A DNA stretch of 34,471 nucleotides from Parachlamydiales bacterium (GTDB taxonomy: Bacteria; Chlamydiota; Chlamydiia; Chlamydiales; SM23-39), in contig JACVQJ010000031.1 in assembly GCA_015661075.1 (NCBI GenBank), positions 1 to 34,471 of the forward strand, written 5' to 3'. This document shows positions 1 to 7,806 of the stretch, in pieces. Under the pieces are notes generated by a model. That model saw nothing but the letters and a program-made list of their open reading frames with translations. It was not told where the DNA came from and did no database searches. How positions within the stretch are numbered: position 1 is the first letter of the stretch; every line of letters starts with the position of its first letter. Both the position numbers and the translations under genes were made by a program.

Positions 1-51
1 TTTGGAATTTTTAGATTGTCTTCCCAGAGACGTTTTGGGGTAATTTAACTT

Positions 52-90
52 CCTGATGAAAATTTTCTCCTAGGAAAATTCTTCATCGGG
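52..90. repeat. Short inverted repeat (hairpin)
   Basis: A stem of about 15 bp with a short loop can be read here: CTGATGAAAATTTTC pairs with GAAAATTCTTCATCGG with one or two mismatches. There is no clear T-tract, so it is not an obvious rho-independent terminator. It may be the inner part of a longer palindrome that begins left of the window. Nothing else was recognised in bases 1-113. Confidence 0.4.
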
Positions 91-113
91 AATGGCTCAA
101 GAGTGTGATTTAA

Positions 114-295
114 ACTCGACTTTGTACAATTTTAGGGCCGCCTGCCTCGCCTATTTGCCCTCGGACGTTCGACCTTTGGTCGAACGAGGAGCTAATTTAA
201 AAGGGAAGGGGTTTTTAACCCCTTCCCTTTTAAATTAGCTCCTCCGAGGGCAAATATTTCGAGGCCTTCGGTCCTAAAATTGTACAAAGTCGAGT
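114..295. repeat. Family-1 palindromic repeat, copy A (long form)
   Basis: An imperfect palindrome of about 182 bp. The outer arms are ACTCGACTTTGTACAATTTT and its reverse complement, followed by weaker inner arms ending in TTTGCCCTC / GAGGGCAAA. The centre carries two further hairpins: GTTCGACCTTTGGTCGAAC, and a near-perfect stem of roughly 25 bp built on GAGGAGCTAATTTAAAAGGG. Copies B-E lie at about 7.4, 16.8, 18.2 and 33.6 kb. The last base belongs to the stop codon of the minus-strand GIY-YIG gene, so the element abuts that gene's end. It is probably a small non-autonomous mobile element or a REP-like mRNA-end structure. Confidence 0.85.
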
Positions 296-1173
296 TAAAA
301 CAAAAAATCAAGCCGCCGCCCAACGCTTTCTATGCGCCTGAATTTTGTCGGACCGCCTCCGCCGCGGTTGGTATTCAGTGAAGGGTGTTGACGATCGATA
401 TTATATTCTTCGGCTTTGCGACGGGTTCGTGGAGTTGCATCGATAGTGCTCGGCAATACCCCGTATCCCCAATTCTCTGGTTCCTCAGCAATCGCCCGAC
501 TCACTTTTGAGCATAGACTATGCGTTGCATCCGATGCATGTTTTCTCACTCGCGAAAGAACACTGCCGGATTGACCAATATATCGGCTTCTATGTCGCTT
601 AATATGGCGTATTTTTTTAATGACATAAACTCCGGATTTATTTTTGATCGAAGGCGTAAATTCTGGCGAAATATGCGTACCAAAATCTCTAAATGGATAA
701 TATTTTATTGGAGTTTCCTGAGCAGCAAACGTACCCTCGGAAGGTGGAAGATCGTCATATTGGGACCAAGCTCCGCCGCCGTTGCCACCGGTTGTTTTAT
801 TCAATTTTTCATTTTCTGGAATCCGAGCGATATAAGAGCACTCGAGTTGTTTCGCATCCTGCGTTTCTGGATACGGCCCAAATACCATCACTGATGTCTG
901 ATTGGCCGGACATCGCACTAAACAATGTAATTCAGAAGATTTTTCAGGGTTTGGGTTATTAAAATAACAGATATAACTTGAAAGTCTTTTTCGTAGATCC
1001 TCGGAAATGCCAGCAAGAGATCGTTTTCCTCCATCCGGCTTCACAACTGTCCATTGATATGCGTAGAGTCCGCGCTGCATCCCGGAGGGATCTTTCGTCC
1101 CGTCGAGACCAAATTTCCTGGTTTCCGGATCTAAAACCACATTGTAAGTCATCGAATTCACATCAATCGCCAT
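295..1173 (-). CDS. GIY-YIG domain protein with unknown N-terminal domain
   Basis: This encodes 292 residues. The C-terminal third has the marks of a GIY-YIG nuclease-like domain: GVYVI at 181-185, YIG at 198-200, an Arg/His pair around 208-212, Glu at 255-256, and an Asn-rich end (LNTNRGGGG) at 266-274. These correspond to the GIY, YIG, catalytic Arg, metal-binding Glu and conserved Asn of the family, so the catalytic residues seem retained. Residues 1-150 resemble nothing I recognise; a Gly-rich linker lies near 129-134. There is no signal peptide or membrane segment. The fold normally cleaves DNA in repair enzymes, homing nucleases and restriction enzymes; the role here is unknown. The stop codon is the first triplet after repeat A. 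Confidence 0.7.
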   Translation of the reverse strand: MAIDVNSMTYNVVLDPETRKFGLDGTKDPSGMQRGLYAYQWTVVKPDGGKRSLAGISEDLRKRLSSYICYFNNPNPEKSSELHCLVRCPANQTSVMVFGPYPETQDAKQLECSYIARIPENEKLNKTTGGNGGGAWSQYDDLPPSEGTFAAQETPIKYYPFRDFGTHISPEFTPSIKNKSGVYVIKKIRHIKRHRSRYIGQSGSVLSRVRKHASDATHSLCSKVSRAIAEEPENWGYGVLPSTIDATPRTRRKAEEYNIDRQHPSLNTNRGGGGPTKFRRIESVGRRLDFLF

Positions 1174-1361
1174 CGCTAACTAACCATCAAATGTTATTAA
1201 CATATCATACAACAAAAGGCCCATTTTATTCAATTAATATTTCATCGTATCTACTCAACAAAGGCACCGTCAAATAAATGACTTAAAATCAGACGTTTAA
1301 GTTAAAGAATTATGCAATTTCAGCGCACAAAAGAAGCTTCAACAACATGAAGGCGTTATCG

Positions 1362-1769
1362 TTAGAAAACGCCGAGGAACTTGGCAAAATACCAAGCGGC
1401 GATGACCATCAAGACAAACGCCCCGCCCCACAAAAGATTAGGCATCCAGCGAACGCCGCCATGAGGCGCTCCCCTCATTTCGAGAGTACCGATGCCGTAG
1501 GCAAAATCCTGTTTTTCCGCAGGCAAACGGAATGCCTCGGGATTTTCCTTGAGCATCTTTTCCCCGTCAAATCCCAGAAAATTCGCATATTGGCGGATAA
1601 ATCCCAGCGCATAGGCATTTGAGATAAAATGCGCCACCCGCCCCTCTTCGATTGCCTGTATATAGATCATACGAATCGAAGTGGCGTTTTCCACCTCTTT
1701 CAAGGAGAGATTCATTTCTTCGCGCTTCAATCGAAACACGTCGCCCATTTTTTTCAAACCTTCGCTCAT
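1362..1769 (-). CDS. rodZ: RodZ-like helix-turn-helix membrane protein
   Basis: This encodes 135 residues from an ATG preceded by AAGGA. In-frame ATGs also occur upstream at 1829 and 1814, with weaker ribosome sites. Residues 1-70 form a RodZ-type helix-turn-helix (GDVFRLKREEMNLSLKEV, then YALGFIRQYANFLG), and residues 108-132 form one membrane helix (LLWGGAFVLMVIAAWYFA). The large periplasmic domain of E. coli RodZ is missing. Known for the family: chlamydial RodZ (CT009) has this short form and binds MreB, which directs septal peptidoglycan synthesis. The neighbour is rnhC, divergently placed, matching the CT008/CT009 pairing in Chlamydia. The cytoplasmic helix-turn-helix probably binds MreB rather than DNA. 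Confidence 0.85.
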   Translation of the reverse strand: MSEGLKKMGDVFRLKREEMNLSLKEVENATSIRMIYIQAIEEGRVAHFISNAYALGFIRQYANFLGFDGEKMLKENPEAFRLPAEKQDFAYGIGTLEMRGAPHGGVRWMPNLLWGGAFVLMVIAAWYFAKFLGVF

Positions 1770-1889
1770 ATAATCACAATTTTCCTTTTGTTTGATTCTA
1801 CCCCTGCCACTCATTTCGTTCAAATCCATAAGGAGCGTTGCGTCTCATTCTTGTCTTATTCCAGCCAAACTTCTACAATAAGAAGTGCT

Positions 1890-2795
1890 ATGCATTCATC
1901 CACCTTTACTGCCAAAATCGATTTAAGCCTTGTGGAAAAGCTCTTGAGCGATCTTCCGCAGCAGGGCTTTGAAATGACTAGGCCGACCTATACGATCTTC
2001 TCGGCCAAGAAAAAGGGCGTCAACTGCACTCTCTATGAATCCGGCAACTTGGTTGTGCAGGGCAAAGACATGCAGGAGTTCATCGAGTTTTATCTCGAGC
2101 CTGAAATCCTGAAAGGATTTCAATTTACCCATCCCGAGGCTACCCTCAACCTCACTCCCCACATCGGCCTTGACGAGGCCGGCAAGGGCGATTTTTTCGG
2201 ACCATTATGCATCGGATCGGTTTTTGCCGGCGGCGATGACATTCTGAAGCTCCATCAAATGGGAGTCAAGGACAGCAAGCGCTTTTCCGACGAATCAATT
2301 CTCAAGCTGGCCCGCAAGATCCGCGCCTCATATCCATATGTCGTGATCCGGCTGTTCCCGCAAAAGTACAATGAGCTCTACGGCCGTTTTAAAAACCTCA
2401 ATCGGCTTCTCGGCTGGGCGCACGCCGCGGCTCTCGGCGATTTAAGTGAAAAGACGCAATGCAAAAAAGCCATTCTCGATCAGTTCGCCGAAAAACACGT
2501 CGTGGAAACGGCGCTGAAGCAAAAGCGAATCGATGTAGAGCTCGAGCAGCGCGTGCGCGGGGAAGAAGATCTCGTCGTCGCTGCCGCCTCGATCCTGGCC
2601 CGAGCGGGCTTTCTCGAAGGCCTGGAAAAACTCAGCCAGGAATATGGCTGCGTTTTGCCGAAGGGCGCCGCAACGATTGTGATCGACACCGGCGTCAAAC
2701 TGGTGGAAAAATTTGGACTGGAAATTTTAGACAAAGTCGCCAAGACTCACTTTAAAACCAGAACTGATATTCTTTCCCGCCTGCCGCAAGAGTGA
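1890..2795 (+). CDS. rnhC: Ribonuclease HIII
   Basis: This encodes 301 residues and hydrolyses the RNA strand of RNA/DNA hybrids in the cytoplasm. The catalytic signature GLDEAGKGDFFGPL (93-106) carries the adjacent Asp95-Glu96, followed by KDSKRFSD and the RAGFLEGLEKL segment typical of type 2 RNases H. The N-terminal 80 residues form the TBP-like hybrid-binding domain that separates HIII from HII. The open frame extends 87 codons upstream, but the ATG at 1890 fits the family length (about 300 residues), follows AGAAG, and avoids overlap with the divergent rodZ gene. A strong palindrome follows at 2820-2886. Confidence 0.93.
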   Translation: MHSSTFTAKIDLSLVEKLLSDLPQQGFEMTRPTYTIFSAKKKGVNCTLYESGNLVVQGKDMQEFIEFYLEPEILKGFQFTHPEATLNLTPHIGLDEAGKGDFFGPLCIGSVFAGGDDILKLHQMGVKDSKRFSDESILKLARKIRASYPYVVIRLFPQKYNELYGRFKNLNRLLGWAHAAALGDLSEKTQCKKAILDQFAEKHVVETALKQKRIDVELEQRVRGEEDLVVAAASILARAGFLEGLEKLSQEYGCVLPKGAATIVIDTGVKLVEKFGLEILDKVAKTHFKTRTDILSRLPQE

Positions 2796-2819
2796 TAATC
2801 GATCCGGCTGCAAAAAAAA

Positions 2820-2886
2820 CACCACAGAGATCAAAACCACAGAGAAAAAACCCAATTAAATCTCTGTGGTTTCGATCTCTGTGGTG
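2820..2886. repeat. CACAGAG-type inverted repeat, likely bidirectional terminator
   Basis: CACCACAGAGATC-AAAACCACAGAGA is followed after about 15 bases by its reverse complement with one mismatch, giving a 26-bp stem. It lies between the convergent ends of rnhC (plus) and the gene at 2890 (minus). Half of the same sequence recurs at 15855-15880, and a weaker relative occurs at 20811-20830, so it is also a dispersed repeat. Confidence 0.75.
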
Positions 2887-2889
2887 ATT

Positions 2890-3693
2890 TTATTGATCAA
2901 GCGGTAACGAATCAGGAAATTTGAGCGTGAGCACTTCTTTAGTTAGGTTATATTCATATTTCAGAACAAACGAAGGACCAAAAACATTACCCCCATCTTG
3001 ATTATATCTATGTAATATCCTATGCTCTTTGCCTGTAATAATTACAGAATTGCCAATAATATCGATCGTTATTATTGTTGAGGATTTATCAATATTTGGA
3101 GCCATGATTGTTGTTTCACGGTAATTAGCGTTCCATACCCAAACAGCATGGTTGCCGCTGTGTTGACCAGCAAAATAAAGCGCTAACGTCACAATTTCCT
3201 GATCAAAAATTTTCGCTTTCAATTCCTGTTTCAAATCACGTATTACTTGTGCTACATCATCGTGCGTACATTTAAATTCCTTACCATCCACTATAACAGT
3301 ACGGCTCCTCGGAAAATCAATCATCAGTTGATTAATTGCTAATTCGAGCTTCACACCTTTTCGCCATTCTCTGAGCACGAGTAAACTGACTGCAGCCCCA
3401 ATCGCTGTCATTCCTAGGATCGCAACTTTGACAGCGAGCGGCCAAGCAATCAATGCGCCGCTAATATTTGTTACAGCCGCCATTGCACCAAAAATTCCAA
3501 CAACTGCAGGCCAAAATAAAATTGCAAGAGCAACACCTGTAATCACACAAATGGCAGCGCACACTTTCCCAACCCGGTCACCATGATGTAATCTTCTAAC
3601 TTCATATATTCCCAGCTTGCCAAAAGGAATCTGAACCTCCTTTAAGCTTGCGTTATTTGCAGTCTCAATTCGTTCCGTAGGGGATGTCATCAT
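2890..3693 (-). CDS. Inc-like two-helix membrane protein, unknown function
   Basis: This encodes 267 residues with no recognised family. Residues 1-40 are hydrophilic. Two long hydrophobic stretches follow, about 42-74 (AAICVITGVALAILFWPAVV) and 82-107 (PLAVKVAILGMTAIGAAVSL), separated by a very short loop, then a 160-residue hydrophilic tail with no signal peptide. This bilobed hydrophobic hairpin is the hallmark of chlamydial inclusion-membrane (Inc) proteins, secreted by the type III system. Assignment as Inc-like is inference from topology only. The ORF looks more AT-rich than rnhC or the beta-barrel gene nearby, which fits an accessory gene. The start has two adjacent ATGs behind AAAGG. 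An ordinary inner-membrane protein is the alternative. Confidence 0.6.
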   Translation of the reverse strand: MMTSPTERIETANNASLKEVQIPFGKLGIYEVRRLHHGDRVGKVCAAICVITGVALAILFWPAVVGIFGAMAAVTNISGALIAWPLAVKVAILGMTAIGAAVSLLVLREWRKGVKLELAINQLMIDFPRSRTVIVDGKEFKCTHDDVAQVIRDLKQELKAKIFDQEIVTLALYFAGQHSGNHAVWVWNANYRETTIMAPNIDKSSTIITIDIIGNSVIITGKEHRILHRYNQDGGNVFGPSFVLKYEYNLTKEVLTLKFPDSLPLDQ

Positions 3694-3973
3694 TTACCTT
3701 TTCGTTTCAATCAAAACAAGTTGGCCCTTTTTTTTGCCTTTATAATAACACCAAACCAATGATTCACCAACAATAATCGCCCATTTTCTCCTGATTAAAA
3801 AACAACTTAAATGGCTATCAAAAATTGAAGACAACCAAATGAATGAAAAGATCATATGAACACGAAAGATTTATTCCTACAGCAAGCGCAAGAAGCTTAT
3901 ATTCTAAGCATTAGACATTGCAAGCCTGAATAAATCCATTTTGCACGAGCTTTCTACTCTTGAGATCCAGCTC
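3694..3973. other. Intergenic region, no gene seen
   Basis: An AT-rich spacer between two divergent genes. A 25-codon open frame at about 3857-3934 lacks a convincing ribosome site and is not called. The promoter of the downstream beta-barrel gene is annotated separately at its right edge. Confidence 0.5.
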
Positions 3974-4003
3974 TTGAATGAAATCTTTTTTTTAGTTTAG
4001 GAT
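3974..4003 (+). promoter_or_regulatory. Putative sigma-66/70 promoter of beta-barrel gene
   Basis: TTGAAT and TAGGAT are separated by 18 bp, 20 bp upstream of the start codon at 4024. A GGAGAG ribosome site follows at about 4012. Read by eye. Confidence 0.45.
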
Positions 4004-4023
4004 AGCTGTTTGGAGAGGGCCCA

Positions 4024-4923
4024 ATGAAAAGAATTTTAGCGCTCACAGCCATTTGTATGTTCGGCCCGCAATGCCTGACGGCGGAAGAAGAAGTTCAATC
4101 GCTATGGCACTATCACCCCTTGCATGTCGGAGGCCAGATCATCCGGATGGGCAAAGCCGATTGCCACAACGAGCATCCCGAACATCAAACCTATCTCGGG
4201 AATTTGCATTATCGCAAAAGTAACGTTTTTCTTTCGATGCTGACGCCGATCAACCGCCACAACATCTTCATCCCGCAGATTCAATTCAATTACGTCACCT
4301 TCGACTGGAATAAAAACCAGAAGTTCAACGAGACCCATTTCTACTACATGACATTCGATTTGGTCTATTATGCGACCTGGCTTGAAAGATGGCGATGGAT
4401 CATGCGCTTCGACTATAACCTGCAGACCGAACACCTCTCGCACCCCGGCCAATATAGCCTCTATAACGGCCTAATGTGGGGCTCCTATGAACTGAACTCA
4501 AACTGGCACTATCATGTCGGAGCTCTAGGCTACGTCGGTCTGAAGGGATACAACATCTATCCGATTTTCGGCCTCGATTATACTCCCAGCAAAAGCTGGT
4601 TTTTTCAAGCTGTTTTCCCGATCAACTATTCCGCTGAATATAAAATCGGAGATTGGACCGTGGCCGCGAAAATCCGCCCCCTGAAAGAGCGCCTGCGCAC
4701 GGGCTCGAGAGAACCACAGCCGCGATCGATCTTCAGTTATTCATCATTGGGATCTGAAGTCAATATCCGCTACGAGCGCCAATTGAAATTGGTTCTGGAA
4801 GGATATGTAGGCTATAACCTGGGCGGCTCCTTCTATATTAAAAACGCCCATGGAAAGCACGCTCAGTATGTGGATGTCAACGGCGCTCTCTACTGGGGAC
4901 TGAACCTCGATTACGGTTTTTGA
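4024..4923 (+). CDS. Predicted outer-membrane beta-barrel protein
   Basis: This encodes 299 residues. Residues 1-20 form a signal peptide (MKRILALTAICMFGPQCLTA, then EEEV). The rest is rich in alternating aromatic and polar residues (FYYMTFDLVYYATW, WRWIMRFDYNLQ, WGLNLDYGF) and ends in Phe, the usual C-terminal signature of barrels inserted by BamA. About 10-14 short amphipathic strands can be guessed. I do not recognise a family. It is preceded by its own promoter and a GGAGAG ribosome site. Its last 13 bases overlap the end of the convergent gene at 4911. Likely an outer-membrane porin-like or surface protein. Confidence 0.7.
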   Translation: MKRILALTAICMFGPQCLTAEEEVQSLWHYHPLHVGGQIIRMGKADCHNEHPEHQTYLGNLHYRKSNVFLSMLTPINRHNIFIPQIQFNYVTFDWNKNQKFNETHFYYMTFDLVYYATWLERWRWIMRFDYNLQTEHLSHPGQYSLYNGLMWGSYELNSNWHYHVGALGYVGLKGYNIYPIFGLDYTPSKSWFFQAVFPINYSAEYKIGDWTVAAKIRPLKERLRTGSREPQPRSIFSYSSLGSEVNIRYERQLKLVLEGYVGYNLGGSFYIKNAHGKHAQYVDVNGALYWGLNLDYGF

Positions 4924-5477
4924 GGCGCCAGTTTAAAGGACTTGAGGAAGCGCTGAAAAGTGGCTTCTTCAAAATCCTGTCTGGTTCCTTCCATCGCAAT
5001 CATATACAGCCGGTTTCCAATCATCACAGCTTGCGCGCGAAAGCAGTTTTTCCCGCTTTGGACCAGGAAATTGATGGCCGGAAAGCCGTGCAATTTCATC
5101 ATATCGGCAAAAACGAGTTTATTTTCAGGATGCTGATTGAGAATTCCATTCACGAGCCCTTCCAATCCCGTCGCTTCGGCGCCGGTCGGCAAATCTTTCG
5201 GATACTGAGCGACGAGGAGCAGGCATACAGCATGTTCGCGGTAAGGCGCTAAATAGACATCGTAGCTTAAATGAAGCCCTTCGTTATTCAGTTTGAGTTT
5301 TTGTTCGATCATCTGCGGCAAGGCGGGAAACGATATGCGGCAATCACCGGTCCGCGTATAAATTTCCTTCCATCCGCCCATATCGGCGTGCGCCTGCGAT
5401 CGAAAGAAGAGGTGGGCGGCTATCAGAGCCATCACCAGAATCCAAAGACCGATTTTTTTCACAGCTTCACGGCGCAT
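4911..5477 (-). CDS. Exported periplasmic protein, unknown
   Basis: This encodes 188 residues from an ATG preceded by GGAGAG; an upstream extension in the open frame is not needed. Residues 1-31 form a signal peptide with a long hydrophobic core, ending in SQAHA before DMGG. The mature part has a pattern reminiscent of PsbP/DcrB-like small periplasmic domains (CRISFPALPQ near the start, FQRFLKSFKL at the end), but this is only a loose resemblance. It starts 20 bases after the stop of the Yip1 gene at 5497, so the two are probably co-transcribed. Its 3' end overlaps the convergent barrel gene by 13 bases. Confidence 0.65.
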   Translation of the reverse strand: MRREAVKKIGLWILVMALIAAHLFFRSQAHADMGGWKEIYTRTGDCRISFPALPQMIEQKLKLNNEGLHLSYDVYLAPYREHAVCLLLVAQYPKDLPTGAEATGLEGLVNGILNQHPENKLVFADMMKLHGFPAINFLVQSGKNCFRAQAVMIGNRLYMIAMEGTRQDFEEATFQRFLKSFKLAPQKP

Positions 5478-5496
5478 AGACTCTCCTTCTTCATGT

Positions 5497-6168
5497 TTAC
5501 TGAACAAACCATCCGGTGTGATGAACATCCACAGGAACCGATGGCATAAAGGCACTAAAAATGATCACCGCGAGCACCCATATGATCGCAGAAGCCATTC
5601 CAATCACTAACGAGGCAGCCACGACATTTCCGATCGAGCGGAGAATGGAAAACTGCTGGACTTGCGCCAAGGCTTGCAAATAGATGACGATCGACCAGAC
5701 GGCGAAAACCAGCTTTCCGATCAAAATCAAAAACAGGAGGGCGACAGCGCCGGGCAGTACCACCTGATCCTGCGCCCCAAAAAACACAAAATCAGCGTAA
5801 AAAAAGAGCAGTAACAGCCAAAGCGGGATATTGCCGATCAACGGAACACACGACCAGGCATAAGCAGCACGGACCGCGTCAAAACTCCCCTGCCCTTTGA
5901 ACATCCGGCCCACCCAAACGACTACATAGCTCCAGATGGAGAAAAAGGCATACCCCCAAAACGGAGCGATTACGATGGAAATGAGCATCATCCATACGAG
6001 TCCATAATGCAGTGCGATCGGAAAGGACTGAAAGCAATTCATTAACGAAGTAAAGCCGTAGATAAATGCCAGAGGCCAAAGTGATTGCCTGGGATTTTGA
6101 GCAATGATTTTTTGAATGGTTTCTCGCGGGCTCTTCCAAATGGACAGCCATGGACTTTGTTCTGACAT
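5497..6168 (-). CDS. Yip1-family membrane protein (paralogue 1)
   Basis: This encodes 223 residues. After an N-terminal amphipathic stretch containing W-x-S-I-W-K-S-P-R-E-T-I come about five to six membrane helices, with the Yip1-like motif AYAWSCVPLI near residue 105. Bacterial Yip1-domain proteins are integral membrane proteins of unclear function. The start follows a GGGGAG ribosome site. A second, clearly related gene lies at 6562-7173 (shared FSMWKKPR / LSIWKSPR start, AWSNVP / AWSCVP centre), so this is a tandem duplication now separated by a long palindrome. Confidence 0.8.
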   Translation of the reverse strand: MSEQSPWLSIWKSPRETIQKIIAQNPRQSLWPLAFIYGFTSLMNCFQSFPIALHYGLVWMMLISIVIAPFWGYAFFSIWSYVVVWVGRMFKGQGSFDAVRAAYAWSCVPLIGNIPLWLLLLFFYADFVFFGAQDQVVLPGAVALLFLILIGKLVFAVWSIVIYLQALAQVQQFSILRSIGNVVAASLVIGMASAIIWVLAVIIFSAFMPSVPVDVHHTGWFVQ

Positions 6169-6204
6169 TCACTCCCCCCCCAGCCTTCAAGTGCCCCTGT
6201 CTGT

Positions 6205-6387
6205 CTTGCGTAAGGGATCGTTCAAAAATAACTTTTAGCGTTCTCGAGGGAAAAATCGATTTATCTATTGAGAATTTTTCCTTGCAGAGAGAAACAAGAC
6301 TCTCAGCCTGCGGAAAAATTCTCAAAATCTAAACCGTTTTTCTCCTCGCCAACACTAAACTTTATTCTTGAACGATCCCTAAGGCAA
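6205..6387. repeat. Long imperfect palindrome F
   Basis: About 183 bp. The arms share GGGATCGTTCAA-AATAA, then GCGAGGAGAAAAA-type sequence, and meet in an inner hairpin built on GAGAATTTTTCC / GGAAAAATTCTC with a small loop hairpin (GCAGAGAG / CTCTCAGCCTGC). It is not related in sequence to the CTCGAC family but nearly the same size. It lies between the two Yip1 paralogues. Confidence 0.8.
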
Positions 6388-6454
6388 AACAAATTGCCCG
6401 CTACGCGATCTGCGAGTGTAACCCTATAGACCAGACAAAGGCACCTGAAGGCTC

Positions 6455-6503
6455 GTTTAATTAATTTTTATATCAGTTTTGAATTAATTACAATTAATTA
6501 AAC
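6455..6503. repeat. AT-rich inverted repeat, possible terminator
   Basis: GTTTAATTAATT is matched by AATTAATTAAAC about 25 bases later. It lies downstream of the minus-strand Yip1 paralogue 2, in an AT-rich stretch otherwise without features. It may serve as its transcription end. Confidence 0.45.
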
Positions 6504-6561
6504 AACAAATGTTGATATTGTAGATTAATTAACTAAATCAGAGCAATTAAGACAGGCGCCA

Positions 6562-7173
6562 TCAGAGGAACAAACCGATCATCATTCCAACAGCCATCGC
6601 TGCGAGGAAAATAATAGCCCCCGAAACAGTTCCTGCGAGCAGAAGATTGGCCAGGGCTCTGCCCAAAGAAAAGCCCTGAACTTCTCGAAGCGACTGGAGG
6701 AACAGAACAAACGTCCAAACGCCCAGGATGAGAATGATGAGATTTACAAAAACCAGCGTTGGACCAGTCATTGGAAAGAGAAAAACGCTCTCAGCGCGGG
6801 TCAGTAGAAAAATGCACCACATCGCAACGGTCAAAATGGTCGGCACATTGGACCATGCAACAACTGCGCGAAGATGCACAGCAGGGGCAATCCCTCCGAG
6901 CCATCGGCCGGTAATATAAAAAACCCACCCGGAATAATAGAGCCATGCCATACCCACAATCGGAGCGAGAACGAGCATCGGGATCAAAACGGCAAAAAAG
7001 CCCAACCGATGACCGACTGAATAGACGTTGGCAAAATAGAAGAGATTTTGCAAAGCATAGGCTGTGGCGAGATAAACGACGCCATAGCGTGGATTGACTT
7101 GAACGATCGATCGAATTGTTGTCCGTGGTTTTTTCCACATAGAAAACCAGGGATTCGCGTTGCCCATTTGCAT
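6562..7173 (-). CDS. Yip1-family membrane protein (paralogue 2)
   Basis: This encodes 203 residues with the same architecture as the gene at 5497: an N-terminal PWFSMWKKPRTTIRSIV segment, then about five membrane helices with AVVAWSNVPTILTVA near residue 105. It ends with MGMMIGLFL. Starts at either of two close ATGs (MQMGNAN); the spacing of AGGATG upstream fits the first. It is probably a stand-alone transcription unit, because a 393-bp gap containing palindrome F separates it from paralogue 1. Confidence 0.8.
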   Translation of the reverse strand: MQMGNANPWFSMWKKPRTTIRSIVQVNPRYGVVYLATAYALQNLFYFANVYSVGHRLGFFAVLIPMLVLAPIVGMAWLYYSGWVFYITGRWLGGIAPAVHLRAVVAWSNVPTILTVAMWCIFLLTRAESVFLFPMTGPTLVFVNLIILILGVWTFVLFLQSLREVQGFSLGRALANLLLAGTVSGAIIFLAAMAVGMMIGLFL

Positions 7174-7195
7174 AGCACATCCTGCTTTGTGTTTC

Positions 7196-7368
7196 TATAC
7201 CGAACGTGATTCGAAAATCGGGAATTGGGCAAGGAGGCGCCCTGAATTCGAGCCAGGCTTGCCGGCGCTGAAGCAGCCCAACTTGAATAAGTTGGGCGAT
7301 GCAGGCGGGCTCGAAGACAGTGGCTGCTGACGCTGCCAAAAACCGATTTGCGAAGCATGTTCGGTATA
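7196..7368. repeat. Long imperfect palindrome H
   Basis: The outer arms TATACCGAACGTGATTCG.. and ..CGAAGCATGTTCGGTATA match over about 26 bp with three mismatches. Inner arms built on TTCGAGCC / GGGCTCGAA follow, and the centre is the hairpin GCCCAACTTGAATAAGTTGGGC. Total about 173 bp. It has no sequence match with palindromes F, G or I. It lies 27 bp upstream of Yip1 paralogue 2's start codon and 35 bp from repeat copy B. Confidence 0.8.
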
Positions 7369-7403
7369 AAGCCATGCATACAGCTTTAGAGAATATCCGG
7401 CAA

Positions 7404-7506
7404 CCTCGACTTTGTACATTTTTAGGGCCGAAGGCCTCGAAATATTTGCCCTCCGAGGCGGGCAAATAGGCGAGGCAGGCGGCCCTAAAAATGTACAAAG
7501 TCGAGG
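7404..7506. repeat. Family-1 palindromic repeat, copy B (short form)
   Basis: CCTCGACTTTGTACATTTTT and its reverse complement frame about 103 bp. It has the same outer and middle arms as copies A and C but lacks their internal hairpins; the centre is just CCCTCCGAGGCGGG. It ends three bases before the stop codon of the small acidic gene on the minus strand. Confidence 0.85.
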
Positions 7507-7509
7507 CAA

Positions 7510-7704
7510 CTATGAGTTCTCTTCCAATTCTGCGACAGGCTCTTCATCGTCAAAAATCAGCTCGCCGTCTTCCGACACTTCATCGGGATCAACGATGGCA
7601 GTTTTCTCAGCTAAAGCCAGTTCCTCATCTTCCAGCTGATCGGGAAGCGATAGTGGGGAATTGATCGCGGTTGCGGCAAAAATAAACCATACAGCAAAAA
7701 ACAT
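7510..7704 (-). CDS. Small acidic exported protein, hypothetical
   Basis: This encodes 64 residues. Residues 1-16 (MFFAVWFIFAATAINS) read as a signal peptide or membrane anchor. The remaining 48 are extremely acidic, with runs such as LEDEELALAE and FDDEEPVAELEE. A GGAGTGTGAGAA purine-rich stretch precedes the ATG. No family recognised. The consistent signal-plus-acidic design and position just before a family-1 repeat argue for a real gene, but it is short. Confidence 0.5.
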   Translation of the reverse strand: MFFAVWFIFAATAINSPLSLPDQLEDEELALAEKTAIVDPDEVSEDGELIFDDEEPVAELEENS

Positions 7705-7806
7705 TTCTCACACTCCAAATAGAGTGCAACAGTGTAAAATGGCTTTAGAGTGCTGTCAAGCAAAAGAGGGGCCGGCCAAAGACTCCGGCAGCCCCGCTAT
7801 AAAAAT

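Noticed and set aside
1351-1374. Hairpin GGCGTT..AACGCC at the rodZ 3' end as a terminator
   Set aside because: It is short, lies partly in the coding end and lacks a following T-run on the minus strand.
2459-2755. Long open frames overlapping rnhC, arcA, lptD, dxs and DUF3604 genes in other frames
   Set aside because: Their translations are Arg/Ser/Pro-rich shadow sequences without motifs, and the opposite frames encode well-matched families.
3857-3934. A 25-codon open frame (MNTKDLFLQQ...) upstream of the beta-barrel gene
   Set aside because: No ribosome site at proper spacing, no promoter of its own and no recognisable product; likely chance.
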